Shown here one piece after another: positions 23,443-34,206 of a DNA stretch of 42,779 nt. The stretch's first letter is position 1; every line of letters begins with the position of its first letter. The stretch is taken from assembly GCA_049999725.1 (NCBI GenBank), contig JBNGIS010020561.1, positions 1 to 42,779 on the forward strand, given 5' to 3'. This DNA comes from Haplomitrium mnioides (Eukaryota; Marchantiophyta; Haplomitriopsida; Calobryales). Under the pieces are notes generated by a model. It made no database searches. It was not told the DNA's origin and was given only the letters and a program-made list of their open reading frames with translations. Both the position numbers and the translations under genes were made by a program.

Positions 23443-26400
23443 TGTCGGCCGGGTGTTTTTACGTTTTTCAAAACTTTGTGGTTCACAAAGACCAGTACAA
23501 CTCTTTGAGCCTCGAGTTTCTTTTATTATTTCAGTTTATTCTTTTTATTATATTATTTTTATTGTTATTTTATTATTTTCTTATCCTTCCCTTCTCTTCC
23601 CCTCTATTCCCTTTCTTCTCTTCTTCTTATCTCTCTCTTCCCTATCCATTTTTTCCCTTTGCTTGAGGCAGAGAGCAATAATGCATGCCTGCCGAGCACT
23701 ATGCAAGCAACACTGGCTAGAGAAGCATAGAGCTGAGTATTGGGAAGGGAGATTATGAACAAGATTGAGAACCCAAACAAGGTTGAATCAAGGAGTTCAT
23801 AGGAGTGAATTGCAGTAGAGGAAGACGTGTAGGGGAGGATTCACTAGGGTTGTCAAGAAGGAAAACGTCATAAAGGATTTGAGGAGGAGAACTTTGTCGC
23901 AAAAGATTTGCAGCAGAGATTTGTCGCAGCGGGATTGCCACAGCAAGAGCATTCATCAAGAAGGAAAATTTCTCACAAGAGGGCCGCGCCAGAATTCACC
24001 AGAAAGGGGTGACTTGTGCAAGCAAGTATGAATTCGCGGTAGGAGAAGAATTGCGCTAAGGGAGGAATGGGCTTGAATTGAAACGCAGGTTGGAAGGAAT
24101 TGAGAGGGAGGCAGCTGCACTGAGGATGTAGACATGGCGGACAACAAGGCTAGTGATACTTCAAACTCACTGGTCCCGTGGTTTTCTTTGGACTCACCAA
24201 TCCGCGGAATACTTCGGAACCACTCGTCCGCATAATACTTTGGAGCAGTTCGTGGGATACATCGGAAGGAGGTCAACTTTGGAACCAGGCAATCAAATGT
24301 GGCAGTCCACTTCCACTTGGAAAGCGGCGACGGACGGCGCAACTTTAGAAATGTGGCAGCTTTGGAGCAGTCCACAAGAAACTTCAGAAACATGGCAACT
24401 TTGGAGTAGTCCGCGGGAAACTTCGGAAACGAGGGAGCTTTGGAGCAGTCCGCGGGAAACCTCGGAAATGTGGCAACTTTGGAGCAGTCCAAGGGATACA
24501 TCGGAAGGAGGTCAACTTCGGAACCAGGCGGTCAAACACGGGGGTCCAACTTCCACTTGGAAAGCGGCGACGAATGGCGCAACTTCGGAAACGTGGCAGC
24601 TTTTGGAGCAGCCTACGGGAAACCTTGGAAACATGGCAACTTCGGAGCAGTCTGCGGGATACATCGGAAGGAGGTCAACTTCAGAACCAGGCAGTCAAAC
24701 GTGGCAGTCCAACTTCCACTTGGAAAGCGGTGACGGATGGCGCAACTTCGGAAACGTGACAGCTTTGGAGCAGTCTGCGGGAAATTTTGGAAACGTTGCA
24801 ACTTTGGAGCAATCTGCGGGATACGTCGGAAGAAGGTCAACTTTGGAACCAGGTGGTCAAATGTGGTCGTCCAACTTCCACTTGGAAAGCGGCGACGAAC
24901 GACGCAACTTTGGAAACGTGGCAGCTTTGGAGCAGTCCGCGAGAAATTTCGGAACCAAGTCAACTTCGAACTCAGCAGCCTGAGGAATACTTCGGACTCA
25001 CCAGTCCAAGGGAAACTTCAGACAAGTCCATAAGCCAACTTTGGAACCAAGTCAGCATGGCGGTCCAACTTCCTTTTTGAAGACGGCGGCGGACGACGCC
25101 GATCAACTTCTGAGGCAGTGGTCAAACTCGGAACCAAGTGAACTTTGGACTCTCTGGTTCCGCATTTATCTACAAATCATTCTGTGGAATATTGCAGATC
25201 AATCTGCGGAATACTGCAGATCAGTCTGTGGAATACTTCGGGAATTCCATCTTCGGAGTTGACCAGCAGACCTAACGCTCTTCGGATGCATCTCTTCGGA
25301 TCTCTCTGCACAACATACCTCTTCGGACCATGGCTTCAATCTTCACCAAGCTTACTACTTTGGAGCAATCAGTTTGGGTTCCATCAACCACGACCTCTTC
25401 GGACATTACCTTCTTCTGATCTTTTTCTTCTTTTGACTAATTCTTTGGATCCGACCTGCAGAGCGGTGACTGCCTCACCTTCATTGGTTTGCTAATGTGG
25501 ACCAGCTTACATTGGGACATACCTTTGATCTACACCGAGGTTGTCTTCCCCTTATATGGCAGAGCTTTGGAGCATACTGCTAACTTCAGACCAGCCTTCG
25601 ACCGTACAGACAGGTGTCACCGCACCAAGAAACTGTTGCTAGTTGGAAATACTGTCAAATACCACGTAGAGGAAGGAGACTATATTGAACAAGAAAGGCT
25701 TCGGAAGGGGAGCATTGGGGGAGGGGGGGGGGGAATATAGATTGATGGACTGGGACATTGGAGGGGGTTGGTGCATATGCAAACTTGAGTTGCAATCTCG
25801 GACAGGAAGACACAGCAAGGGAGGGAGGAGAGAATTCCATGGAAGCTTCACTTGAAGCGAGTGGACTCGTACAGAGGGTTAGCGGAGGTGGAGAAGGACT
25901 GGAGGGGCGTTGAGAATCACTAAGCGTGGAGCTCTAGAGGCTTAGGCGATCCAGGTATATTCATCGTTGTAGGTGGACCAACATTCATAGGTGAATCGAT
26001 ACTTGAAGCTGAAGGGAGTTCTTTCGGTCTTGAATTCAAGAGAGGCTGCTAAGGGGGGGATCTTGGGGTCGTCTCAGCATTTTCTATGTAGGAGCATCAA
26101 TCCCAAGAACGCTCAGAGTGTGTTTCTGGTCTAATCGCTCAAGTGGAGCCAAGAGAGGAGTGGATGCGTTAGTGCCCGCGCACTATAGAAAAGATCCACT
26201 CGAGGTTTGGGGTGGAGTGTGTGGCCAGCAGTCGAGAGGAATGTCTTTTCGAGGTGGAAGTTAAAGAAGACCTCTTCCGAGCTTGAGGAAGTAAATTCAA
26301 GGCTTCTCGCGAGGGAAGTTGAAAAACTATCTGGACGGGGTGTGTGGGTGAGAAGTTGAAGGAAGGTTGGAGTTGTTCGAGGAGGAGAGAAGTTTGATGA

Positions 26401-27257
26401 AAAGCTCATATCTTGCAACGTTGAGGGGCCTACATTTTAAGTTGTGTATGGGTGTGTGGGTCTAGGTGTGTGTTAGCTAGAGTTGCCTTCTGTTTGTATT
26501 TTCTACAAAGCCACTTGGATTTGGAGTGAACCTGCATTTCAGCTTGTTCAGAACCTAGGAAAACCTTGCAAAGGGGGAGTCAGATCTGTAGTCATTGCCT
26601 CTTTGTATTTTGGATGTTGGAAATTGATCCTATTTTGTAAGCAAAGTGTTCGGGTCCAGTTTTGGACCTCTGAAATATACTTTGGATTGCCACCAGAAGT
26701 ACTTTGAACTTGGATATGTGTACTTCAAATTTTTGTGTGAATGATGCAGGATTGGTGTTGCAGTGATTGTTGATAAGTGGTAAGGTCTGTAAGGAGAAGA
26801 GGAGCTTCCTTAGGACCTCAAAGTGATAGCTTGAATGCGGGGTCATTTCAGAAAAGAACCTGAACCCTTGTTTTGTCCGCCCCTGCCTTCCAAAGTGGCA
26901 CCTCTAGAGGTTAAGGCCTGAAAGAGAGGCGTGACCTACATCTTTTGGCGCTAGAAGGAGGGCATGCCAGAGGCTCATTATAATTGGAGCACTTGTGAGC
27001 CCGCTAGAATATTATGAAATATTATTCGAGTCCATTGGTTTCAGCAGAAGAACGTGTGTTGGGTGTGGGTGTGTGAATGCATGTGTTGTACTTTGTTGTT
27101 GTAAGTCAGTGTTGTAGTTACTCCAGAGTGGGTAAGTAGGAGTTGGGGTCAAATTGGTGCGAAGCCCCTCCCATAAAAGGTCCCGAAACACAAATCAGCC
27201 TTTAAGTTGGGGTACATCGGTCGGAAAGAAGATAAGGGACCGACCTTAAGGATGACA
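23443..27257 (+). mobile_element. LTR-type insertion in E3 (solo LTR or non-autonomous element)
   Basis: Begins TGTCGGCCGG and ends GGATGACA, giving TG...CA ends, and is flanked by the 5-bp direct repeat ACGGA (23438-23442 and 27258-27262). Copy E1 has the undisturbed site (ACAGATTTTT near 2390), which fixes both boundaries. The 3815 bp contain no recognised protein: a pyrimidine-rich tract (about 23520-23660), a GC-richer tandem repeat block, and a G-run near 25720-25735. The two ends are not copies of each other, so it is one long LTR or a gutted element. A TTTTGGCGCTAGAAGG stretch at 26944 resembles a tRNA primer site, which would suit the second reading; I cannot decide. Orientation is unproven. 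Confidence 0.75.
24230..25080. repeat. Higher-order tandem repeat inside the LTR-type insertion
   Basis: Basic unit of about 39 bp (AACTTTGGAGCAGTCCGCGG plus GAAACTTCGGAAACGTGGC), combined with an interposed block containing GGATACATCGGAAGGAGG and CCAACTTCCACTTGGAAAGC. The GGATACATCGG landmark recurs at about 24248, 24490, 24655 and 24818, that is about 164 bp apart after a longer first interval. A 276-codon open frame across it is a by-product of the repeat. Confidence 0.85.
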
Positions 27258-28944
27258 ACGGATTTTTCTTGCAGTGATTTTATTTCTTTGCATGTTTCAC
27301 AAATAGCAAATCTACTGCATTTTGGAATTTTTAACATTTGGAAAATGAGTTCTCTAATGTTTTTTAAAACCCAAAAAACTAAGAATGCAATCGGGATCTT
27401 TCTCTTTCAAATAAGTTATGTAGTAGTTATAAACTTCTAATTTTGTAAAATTGTCACGCAATTTATAAACTTTGTGAGTGGGCATTCTCTCACAATGTGC
27501 CTGAAAAAAAATTGTCCATCCACTCACGCACAGATACTCCTTTAGCAAATAGTTCTCTTTTTCCAAAAATGCCTCTAGGATCTGCGTTTTTGAGATTTTG
27601 AATCCTTTAGATTCTATCATTCCCTATTGATAATATTAGTTTGAAGGCTCTTCTATAAACAACGGTATTGCCATGCAGAGTAAACCGATTGTCATCATCA
27701 AAGTCTTTTCTTAGTATTCCCTATTGTAATGTGATATCTCGATTCTTCATGCTTTGTCAAAAATACGTTTTTCTCATAGTTTTACAAAAAATCTGTCTGG
27801 GACAATGACAAGCAATTATTTTGACAACATGAAATTCTCTTTAATTTAGAAATTGACATTGGATCAAACTTTTTCTTCACAAACCTCTCGTCATGATAGA
27901 CTTTCCGCAAAGAATTTTTGTGTAAGGTGTTTACTTGTTTGGTTTTGGCCAAGACAAAGAATTTATATGTTGTACTAGTCGGTTCGGCTCGTAGGAAAAT
28001 CCAACAATTGAAGATAATTCATCGTCCTGAAGATCTTGATCATCATCATAAACACTATTTGTTTTTTCTCAATAAGTTTTTGAAAAATGAGTTCTTCCTT
28101 GAGGATTGGGAGAACTGCACCATGCCGAAACAAAATTTTCATCAATATCTTGAACATTAGAAAATATTTATTGTAGCATAATCAGTGCCCTTGGCAATAA
28201 CTCCAATGAAATATTGATTGATTGAGACACTTTTCTAGAATTATTTCCCAAATTGTCATTTGAAGATTCCTCCAAAAGATTTTGGTTTGTTTCAGATTTC
28301 CTAATCTCATTATGAAGTCCAACTTGAATTGAAATCACTTGTTGTTTGAGTGATGCTAATGAGGATAGCGATTCATCTCCAAAATTGAAGTTATCTATTG
28401 ATTTCATGCTTTGCTTTGTTTTGGACAAACACATTTTGATCTTGAATTTTGAGGTCTTCATTAGATAGGGACAAATAAAGGTTGACAACCATCTAGAAAT
28501 TCTAAGTTGAACGTCTTTCTGTTGATCTGTTGGAGTAGTCAAAAGAAGGATTCATCTTTGACCGCTTGACCGACAACAAAGATCTTGTACGTGCAGAAGG
28601 TTGCGTCTTCAATTTTCTGCAAGCGCTGGGTTCCCTCTTTGATCCCATGTGCTTAAGTTGTTCACTTCTTAATCCTATGCGCACATCGGGTTCACTGCTT
28701 GACCATATGCGTGCGTAGGGTTCAATCCCTAATTCTATACGCTCATAGGGTTCACCTTCTTGATCTTTCCAAGCAGAGCTATCTAATTCAAAAGAAGCCA
28801 TCTTTTCCCCAATCTTTGACCATCGTTTACCTCTAATGAATTGCGGTTTCAGCAAACCTCTAGCTGTTGGTCAAGAGAAACACTTTTCTATGAACATGAA
28901 TCTTGGAATTCTAACCTCTTCTTGTCTTTAAAAACTCTAATCAT
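27258..28944 (-). pseudogene. DUF7869-type transposase-like gene, copy T3, N-terminal half
   Basis: Start ATG at 28944 (MIRVFKDKKRLEFQD), matching MVGVSKSKKRLEFQD of T1. Then come six 10-residue repeats, blocks SINISLELLPRA and NFNFGDESLSSLA, the Cys region (about 27850-27750), and an open frame from 27620 (KENYLLKEYLCVSGWTIF). Several stops and frame changes separate these blocks. It is cut at 27258 by the LTR-type insertion; the rest of the gene resumes at 23442. Confidence 0.8.
28610..28765 (-). repeat. 10-residue coding repeats in T3
   Basis: Minus-strand translation shows EPYERIELGI, EPYARIWSSS, EPDVRIGLRS, EQLKHMGSKR, EPSACRKLKT and QPSARTRSLL in a row. At DNA level each carries a half-palindrome such as CCTATGCGCACATCGG. 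Same location in the protein as in T1. Confidence 0.8.
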
Positions 28945-29240
28945 TGATAAAACTTACCTAAAAATCAACTATTTGAGGAAACTATTTTAACAAATATTGT
29001 CAACCTCTAATGGCCTACCTACAATAAGTGTTTTTAAAGACAATTTCGCAAAATGACAAAGTTGTGAACTTTTTGTGGAGAAAATGAAAAAAAGAAATTG
29101 GAAAGATGAAAAGAAACGATGCTTTGTATATTAACTTTTTTTTTTGCACCACGCAAACCTATGTGTCAAGAGCTATATGAATCATTTTTTGTGGGAAAAC
29201 ACATTTTTTGAAATTTAGGTATAAAAGGAGTGACAATGGA
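28945..29240. promoter_or_regulatory. Divergent promoter region of E3
   Basis: Similar to 4077-4350 of E1, including the run of T and GCACCACGCAAACC, a minus-strand TATA-like sequence near 29120-29130 and GTATAAAAGG near 29219. Just downstream the copy jumps to palindrome repeats; methyltransferase exon 1 is missing, so the plus-strand promoter is joined straight to intron 1. Confidence 0.6.
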
Positions 29241-29500
29241 ACCCAATGCACACATGGGCTATTGAGTCCATTCATGCCTAGACTAAGGAGTCCATTCTCG
29301 CATGGTCTCCCTAGTCTGTGCTTGTAGAAAGTCTTGCATCCATGCAAGCATGGACTCCGGAGTCCATGTGTGCATGGATTGCGTAGTCTCTACACGCATG
29401 AACTTCAGAGTCATTGTGCGAATAGACTCCGCTATCCATGCGCGTATAGACTCAAGAGTCCATTCGCGTAGAGACTCCCAAGTCTTTTTTAGCTTAGACT
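29240..29500. repeat. Palindromic minisatellite, intron 1 position of M3
   Basis: About ten units of about 26 bp with core CATGCAAGCATGGACTCCGG and spacers like CTCCGGAGT. Same place as the E1 intron 1 array but with a different spacer. Confidence 0.85.
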
Positions 29501-29574
29501 ATAGGTTTAATACATTTTAACTCCTTGTAAACATATGGAGATTTTTTGTCTACCATGTTTGATTGTTTTTTTTT

Positions 29575-32500
29575 TTAATTTTGTTTTTCAATTCACTCAA
29601 TATTTGGCGGACTTCATTGATGCGTATCTGGACGCGAAACACGTCGAACAAAAATTCATCAAGATGGACATCAACATCAAATTGCTGAAGCCCAAGAAAG
29701 AGAATCCACATTGCACAACTAGTAGCGCATCCAAGCGCGACAACAATTTTAACGGCAACAACAGCAGAATCATCAATTGCCAAAAAAAGAAAGGCGATGG
29801 ATCCAAAAAAGAAGAAACATGTCGTCTTAAAGAAGAAGCATGTTTCGACACCTGTTTTGAAGAGGAGCCAGTACCATCGCCATCTCCATCAAGGTCATCT
29901 TCTGTGGTCCATTCGTCTTCAACTCCAAGCAACTCAGAGGAGGAAGCAAGGCTGAAGCTTGTGAAGGCTTCAACATTAAGAGCAAAAAGGCAATTGCAGA
30001 AGGGGATGTGAACCTTTCAAGAACGTGAGCAGGTGGACCCTCAGACAATGTTTGAGGAAGATAAGAATAAAATTCAAGAGTCTGCAATCTAGCAATGTAG
30101 AGTCCAAGAGGAAACCATTACAATTCAGTTGGAGAATTTAAACCTTCCAAAACCTAGAATGAACAACTGGGGGCCATTCCAGATTAAAAGGTTGAATGAG
30201 AACTTTGTTGAGCTTCTTGCGCAAAGAATGCTCACCAATAAATATGCACACAATTTTTTTATTGTTGTTGTGAGCCCAAAGTGTGGGTTAAATGATAAGT
30301 CAGAGTTCGACCTGAAGAACCCTAACAAATATATGTACAAGATTGCAAGAGGCAATCATAAAGTTGCTGCAAGGCAGTTTTTAATCACAAAATATGGAGC
30401 GATGAATCCAATGTTGTTGCTATGCAACTATTATGTGTGTGTGGGCCTAACTCCAACAAAGGCCTGTATTTTTGCAACGGATGACAATTATGATCAAAGA
30501 TATAGGTTGGAAATGACCTCAATTCCAAAAGTCGAATATTGGCATCAGAGGTTCATGGAGAGTGGGATGATGTCATCCCAGAAATTAAAAAGAGAGTTAG
30601 TGTTGGAGACTATGGAGATCAAGCCGAAGTCGACTCTTGAGAAGACAGCTACTTCTCAAGACAATTGGTTCCACCTTGCCTTTTGAAGTGGTGAGCTTTG
30701 GGATTTACAATAGAGCATTTTTTCAATGTGGGAGAAGAACACTATCAAGGGCCACAAGCCAAAGGTCAAAGGTTCCTTGAGAATGGAGGACATGAAGTGG
30801 ACACCTTGGAGGTCTCTTCAGGATCTTCCCAATGAAATCAAAATCTCTGATTTGAAACGTGTTGAAGCTAGAGAGCCATTGATTGAAGAGATGTCTCGCG
30901 AATTGGAGAGACATAAGGTTTTAGCGGTGATTGTCAAGTCTTTTTTCTCGAAGGTGTATTATAAAACATGGGAAGAAGCAAGGATAGAGAATCCCATCCA
31001 CACTGAAGAGTCCAAGATGTCATCATTTTTTTCAAGTTTTGAGAAATTGTTGGTAATTGTTTTTTTAATTTTTTTTCAATTCCGATTCCTAATTTTATTT
31101 CAATTTTCCTTTGAAGGTTTGAGAGCCCATGCATGCATGAGCTCAAGAATTCATGTTCCCCTAGACTCTCGAGAGTCTATACGCGTAGGGACTCTTGAGT
31201 CCAACCTCGCACTAATTGTCAAGTCTATGCGTGCATGAATTCTCAAGAGTTCAGGCGTATATGAACTCAAGAGTTCATGTTCCCCTAAACTCTCGAGTCC
31301 ATGCGTGCATGGACTTGAGAGTCGGCACGAGATCGGTCTCAAGATTCCATACCTGCAAGGACTCTTGAGTCCATGCTCGTATGGCAACTTAGTCTCTCCT
31401 TGTCAATTACTCAAAGTTTTTGGTTTTTGTTTCAGTATAACTTGTTTCTGTATTTTGTTTTGCAGAGCGACAAAACATTCAAATGGCAGCTGGCCAAAAA
31501 ATTGACGGCCGTTGCTTATGGTTGAAAGAATTCTATTGGGCGTCAAAGAAGCCCCCATTGATGAAGATAAATCCTCGACTTTTGTCTCCTACTTTCATGT
31601 TTTTTTGCTCCACTACCAAAAAGCAAGAGAGTGGAAGGCAAGAGATATAAATGAAGCTGATGCACTTCCAACCAAAGGAGAGTTTGATGAGCAAGGCGAG
31701 GATTTAATGTCATATGTCGATGAACTCAACGTGGCATATTATCAAGTCTACGGGGAGTCTAATGCTTGATAATTGAAGGGTCTAGTAAAACCAAGATGTT
31801 TTACTTTAGCCATTGCTGACATTCCTTACGGCTATACCCTAAAAGAATGTAGGCATGATGATTCAAAACCCTTCTCAAAAGATGATATTTTTTATATGGC
31901 TGCTTCTTTTGCGATAGTTACTACTTCCAAGTTTTGGTCTTTTGTAATTATCCACTCTTTGCAACAGTTTGGCATTGTCGAGGATGTTTTACTAGAGGTT
32001 TGTTGTGCAATCAACCACATCATCTGGTAAAATGTATTTTGATTTTTCATGTGATAGTTTGTGTGTTTCATTTTTCCTTTACTTTTTTTCGTTTATCTCA
32101 TGTGTTTGTTTTTATTATTACAGGACAAAAGTAATATTCATCATTCGAGTAGTCCTAGAATTGCTCGCACCAATGAGTACTGGACTATAGGCTACTAGAC
32201 AAAGGAGGGCAAGCGGAGTATGAAGCTCTTCCACTTGCAATTGGATGATGCAAACGAGCAACCGCGGCAAATCATGCAAAGTGTGTTCAATTATTTGTGT
32301 CGGCCAAGCTTAAACATCCAAGAGATGCTGCTCTTGTGAATGTTTACCAAAAGCCTGAGGCTTTGTATAATTTTTTCATTGACCATTTAACAATAGAGCA
32401 AGATTGGATTTTAGATCTTTGCTCTAGGTCCGGCACAGACTATGTCTGTGCTTTAAAGTTGATGCAAAATTGCATCGCAGTAGAACATGATGCACGTTAA

Positions 32501-32758
32501 TCTATCTATATTCCTCAAAGAGTTTTGACGATGGCTTCTTTGCAATCTGATATGAACGAGTTGCACATGGTATATACATACCACAAGGAGCCTGTTCCTT
32601 GTAGTATTGCAGGTGCCTCTGATGATTCCGTTGCAATTTGTGAGACTAGAAAGTCTCAATAAGACTCTCTTGCAACTACAGATTCTCAAGCTTTTCAAGC
32701 ATTAGATTTAGATGAGACTGTTCCTCCTGAAGATTATAAGGTTGTAGCATCATACTAA
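29575..32758 (+). pseudogene. ParB-like domain / DNA methyltransferase fusion gene, copy M3 (best preserved)
   Basis: Exons about 29590-31052, 31466-32026 and 32124-32758 (TAA at 32756). The first encodes YLADFIDAYLDAKHVEQ, a basic then Ser/Glu-rich linker, the ParB-like domain (about 30110-30470: NLNLPKPRMNNWGPFQI, LAQRMLTNKYAHNFFIVVV, YKIARGNHKVAARQF), and a further 190 residues of unknown fold. The methyltransferase follows: GEDLMSYVDELNVAYYQV, motif IV ADIPYGY (31815-31835), PFSKDDIF, QKPEALYNFFIDHL (about 32350-32390), motif I DWILDLCSRSGTDY (32402-32443) and CIAVEHDAR. The IV-to-I order marks a beta-class N6-adenine/N4-cytosine DNA methylase; DIPY replaces the usual DPPY. In-frame stops: TGA 30009, TAG 30090, TGA 30684, TAG 30711; a frameshift lies near 31530 and small ones in exon 4. 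Exon 1 is deleted. Confidence 0.85.
31110..31390. repeat. Palindromic minisatellite in intron 2 of M3
   Basis: About ten units with cores like GTCCATGCGTGCATGGAC and spacer CTCAAGAGT or CTCTCGAGT. It sits in the intron between the ParB-carrying and methyltransferase exons, as in E1. Confidence 0.85.
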
Positions 32759-32774
32759 TGTTATTTTTGTACAT

Positions 32775-32780
32775 AATAAA
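32775..32780 (+). terminator. Poly(A) signal of M3
   Basis: AATAAA 17 bases after the stop codon, matching the position in E1 and unit B. Confidence 0.55.
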
Positions 32781-32914
32781 GCAATTTTCTCACAAAATAT
32801 TATTTGATTCCTCTTTTTTCTTATTGCATTCCAAAATCCAATTTAAGTATTTTCTTCACAATTCAATTTCCTTTGAAAAAAAACATATTTGTTTTCATTA
32901 TAATTAGCAACAAG

Positions 32915-33250
32915 ATCTATGCTTGCATGGAAGGTCCATGCGTCCAATTACCCAACAGTCTGTGCTCGCTTGGGCTTCAGTTGTCCATGAGCGCAATGGC
33001 TTTAGTTGTTCAAGCTCATGTGAGCTTCAATTGTTCATGTGTGCATAGGCTTTAGTTGTTTAAGCTTGTGCATGCTTCAATTGTCCATGCAAGCATGGGC
33101 TTTAGTTGTTCAAGCTCATGTCAGCTTTAGTTGTCCAAGCGCTTCTTGGTTTTAGCAGATTTTTCACAATTTTGCTTCAATAATCCTCTTACGCCTACAC
33201 ATTTGGGTTCTAGTTTAAGACTATGGTTCAAAGTTCATGCGCGTTTAAGC
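32915..33250. repeat. Palindrome-bearing tandem repeats downstream of M3
   Basis: About eight units with GTCCATGCAAGCATGGGC-like palindromes and the spacer TTTAGTTGTTCAAGCTC. Equivalent in position to 8930-9335. Confidence 0.8.
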
Positions 33251-33550
33251 ATCTTTTTTTATTGAATTTGTTTATGATAAAATTTGATTGTTTTCATTAA
33301 TTTTTTAAATTAATGATATCATGGTTAGTTTTGAAAATATTTAACAACAAATGTTGTTTATGTTTTGTAAATTTTTTGTTCAGTGATGCTTGTGCTTTTT
33401 AAAGAAGATATTATGAAAACAAATTTGATAGTATTCTCATAAGAAAATTGTTTTGAATATATTATGAGCTTGAAATAAGCAATCGTGATATATTAAATTA
33501 CAATTTAAATTTTTTTTTTTGTTGCAAATGAGCATTACTAGCATCAAAAT

Positions 33551-34158
33551 CATGATTTTAGATGTTAAAATTTCAAATTTGGTTTTTGGATACTGAAAAA
33601 TGGGTGCGTCACTTGCCAACTCAATACAAATGTTGGGTTCTTTAAAGGTATACATATCCTTCATGTTAAAAGCAAAACAGCTCCAATAGCCATGCAAAAG
33701 TCGATGTACTTAAACACTCTAACCACTTGTTAACTTTGGTCCAACTTGTGGCTCCTTTTTTTTCTACAAGGTTAAGCTTATCCTCTTGCTCCAAATTGTG
33801 GTTTGCTAAAATTCAATGTGTTGAAATATGTTGTGAGTAGACAAGATCTGAATTCTTGTCAATTGAAATTTGTTGAATTTTAGAAATTGGATTTGCTTGG
33901 GCCAGCCATACCTTAGCCTCACTGCTTTCCAGCGCATCTCGTCTAGTAGTGGCCTTGACTATCCCAAATGGCTGCATGCTCACCATTAGCAAGGTGGTAG
34001 TTCTAGAGGATTGCATCTTCTACTGTTAAGCCACTCCCATACTAGCAATCGAAGTCAGACAATTAAAATTCATGGCTTTTTCCAGCACATGACATCATTC
34101 ATTTTGAGTAAGAGATGCAACAATAATAGTGCTAATGAAAAACACACACACACACACA

Positions 34159-34206
<48 letters not shown>

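Larger units (their letters stand above)
20372..33550 (+). mobile_element. Large TIR DNA transposon, copy E3 (interrupted)
   Basis: Same order as E1: transposase-like gene on minus, divergent promoter, ParB-methyltransferase gene on plus, palindrome arrays, AT-rich tail. Without the LTR-type insertion at 23443-27257 it is about 9.4 kb. The right terminus cannot be found: after about 33300 the sequence drifts from E1, and no AGTAGCGGTT motif occurs before 33800, so the right end is estimated. Its methyltransferase gene is the best preserved in the window. Confidence 0.75.

Noticed and set aside
24153-24983. 276-codon open frame and its overlapping partners
   Set aside because: Generated by the 39-bp tandem repeat in an LTR-type insertion; low complexity and open in several frames at once.
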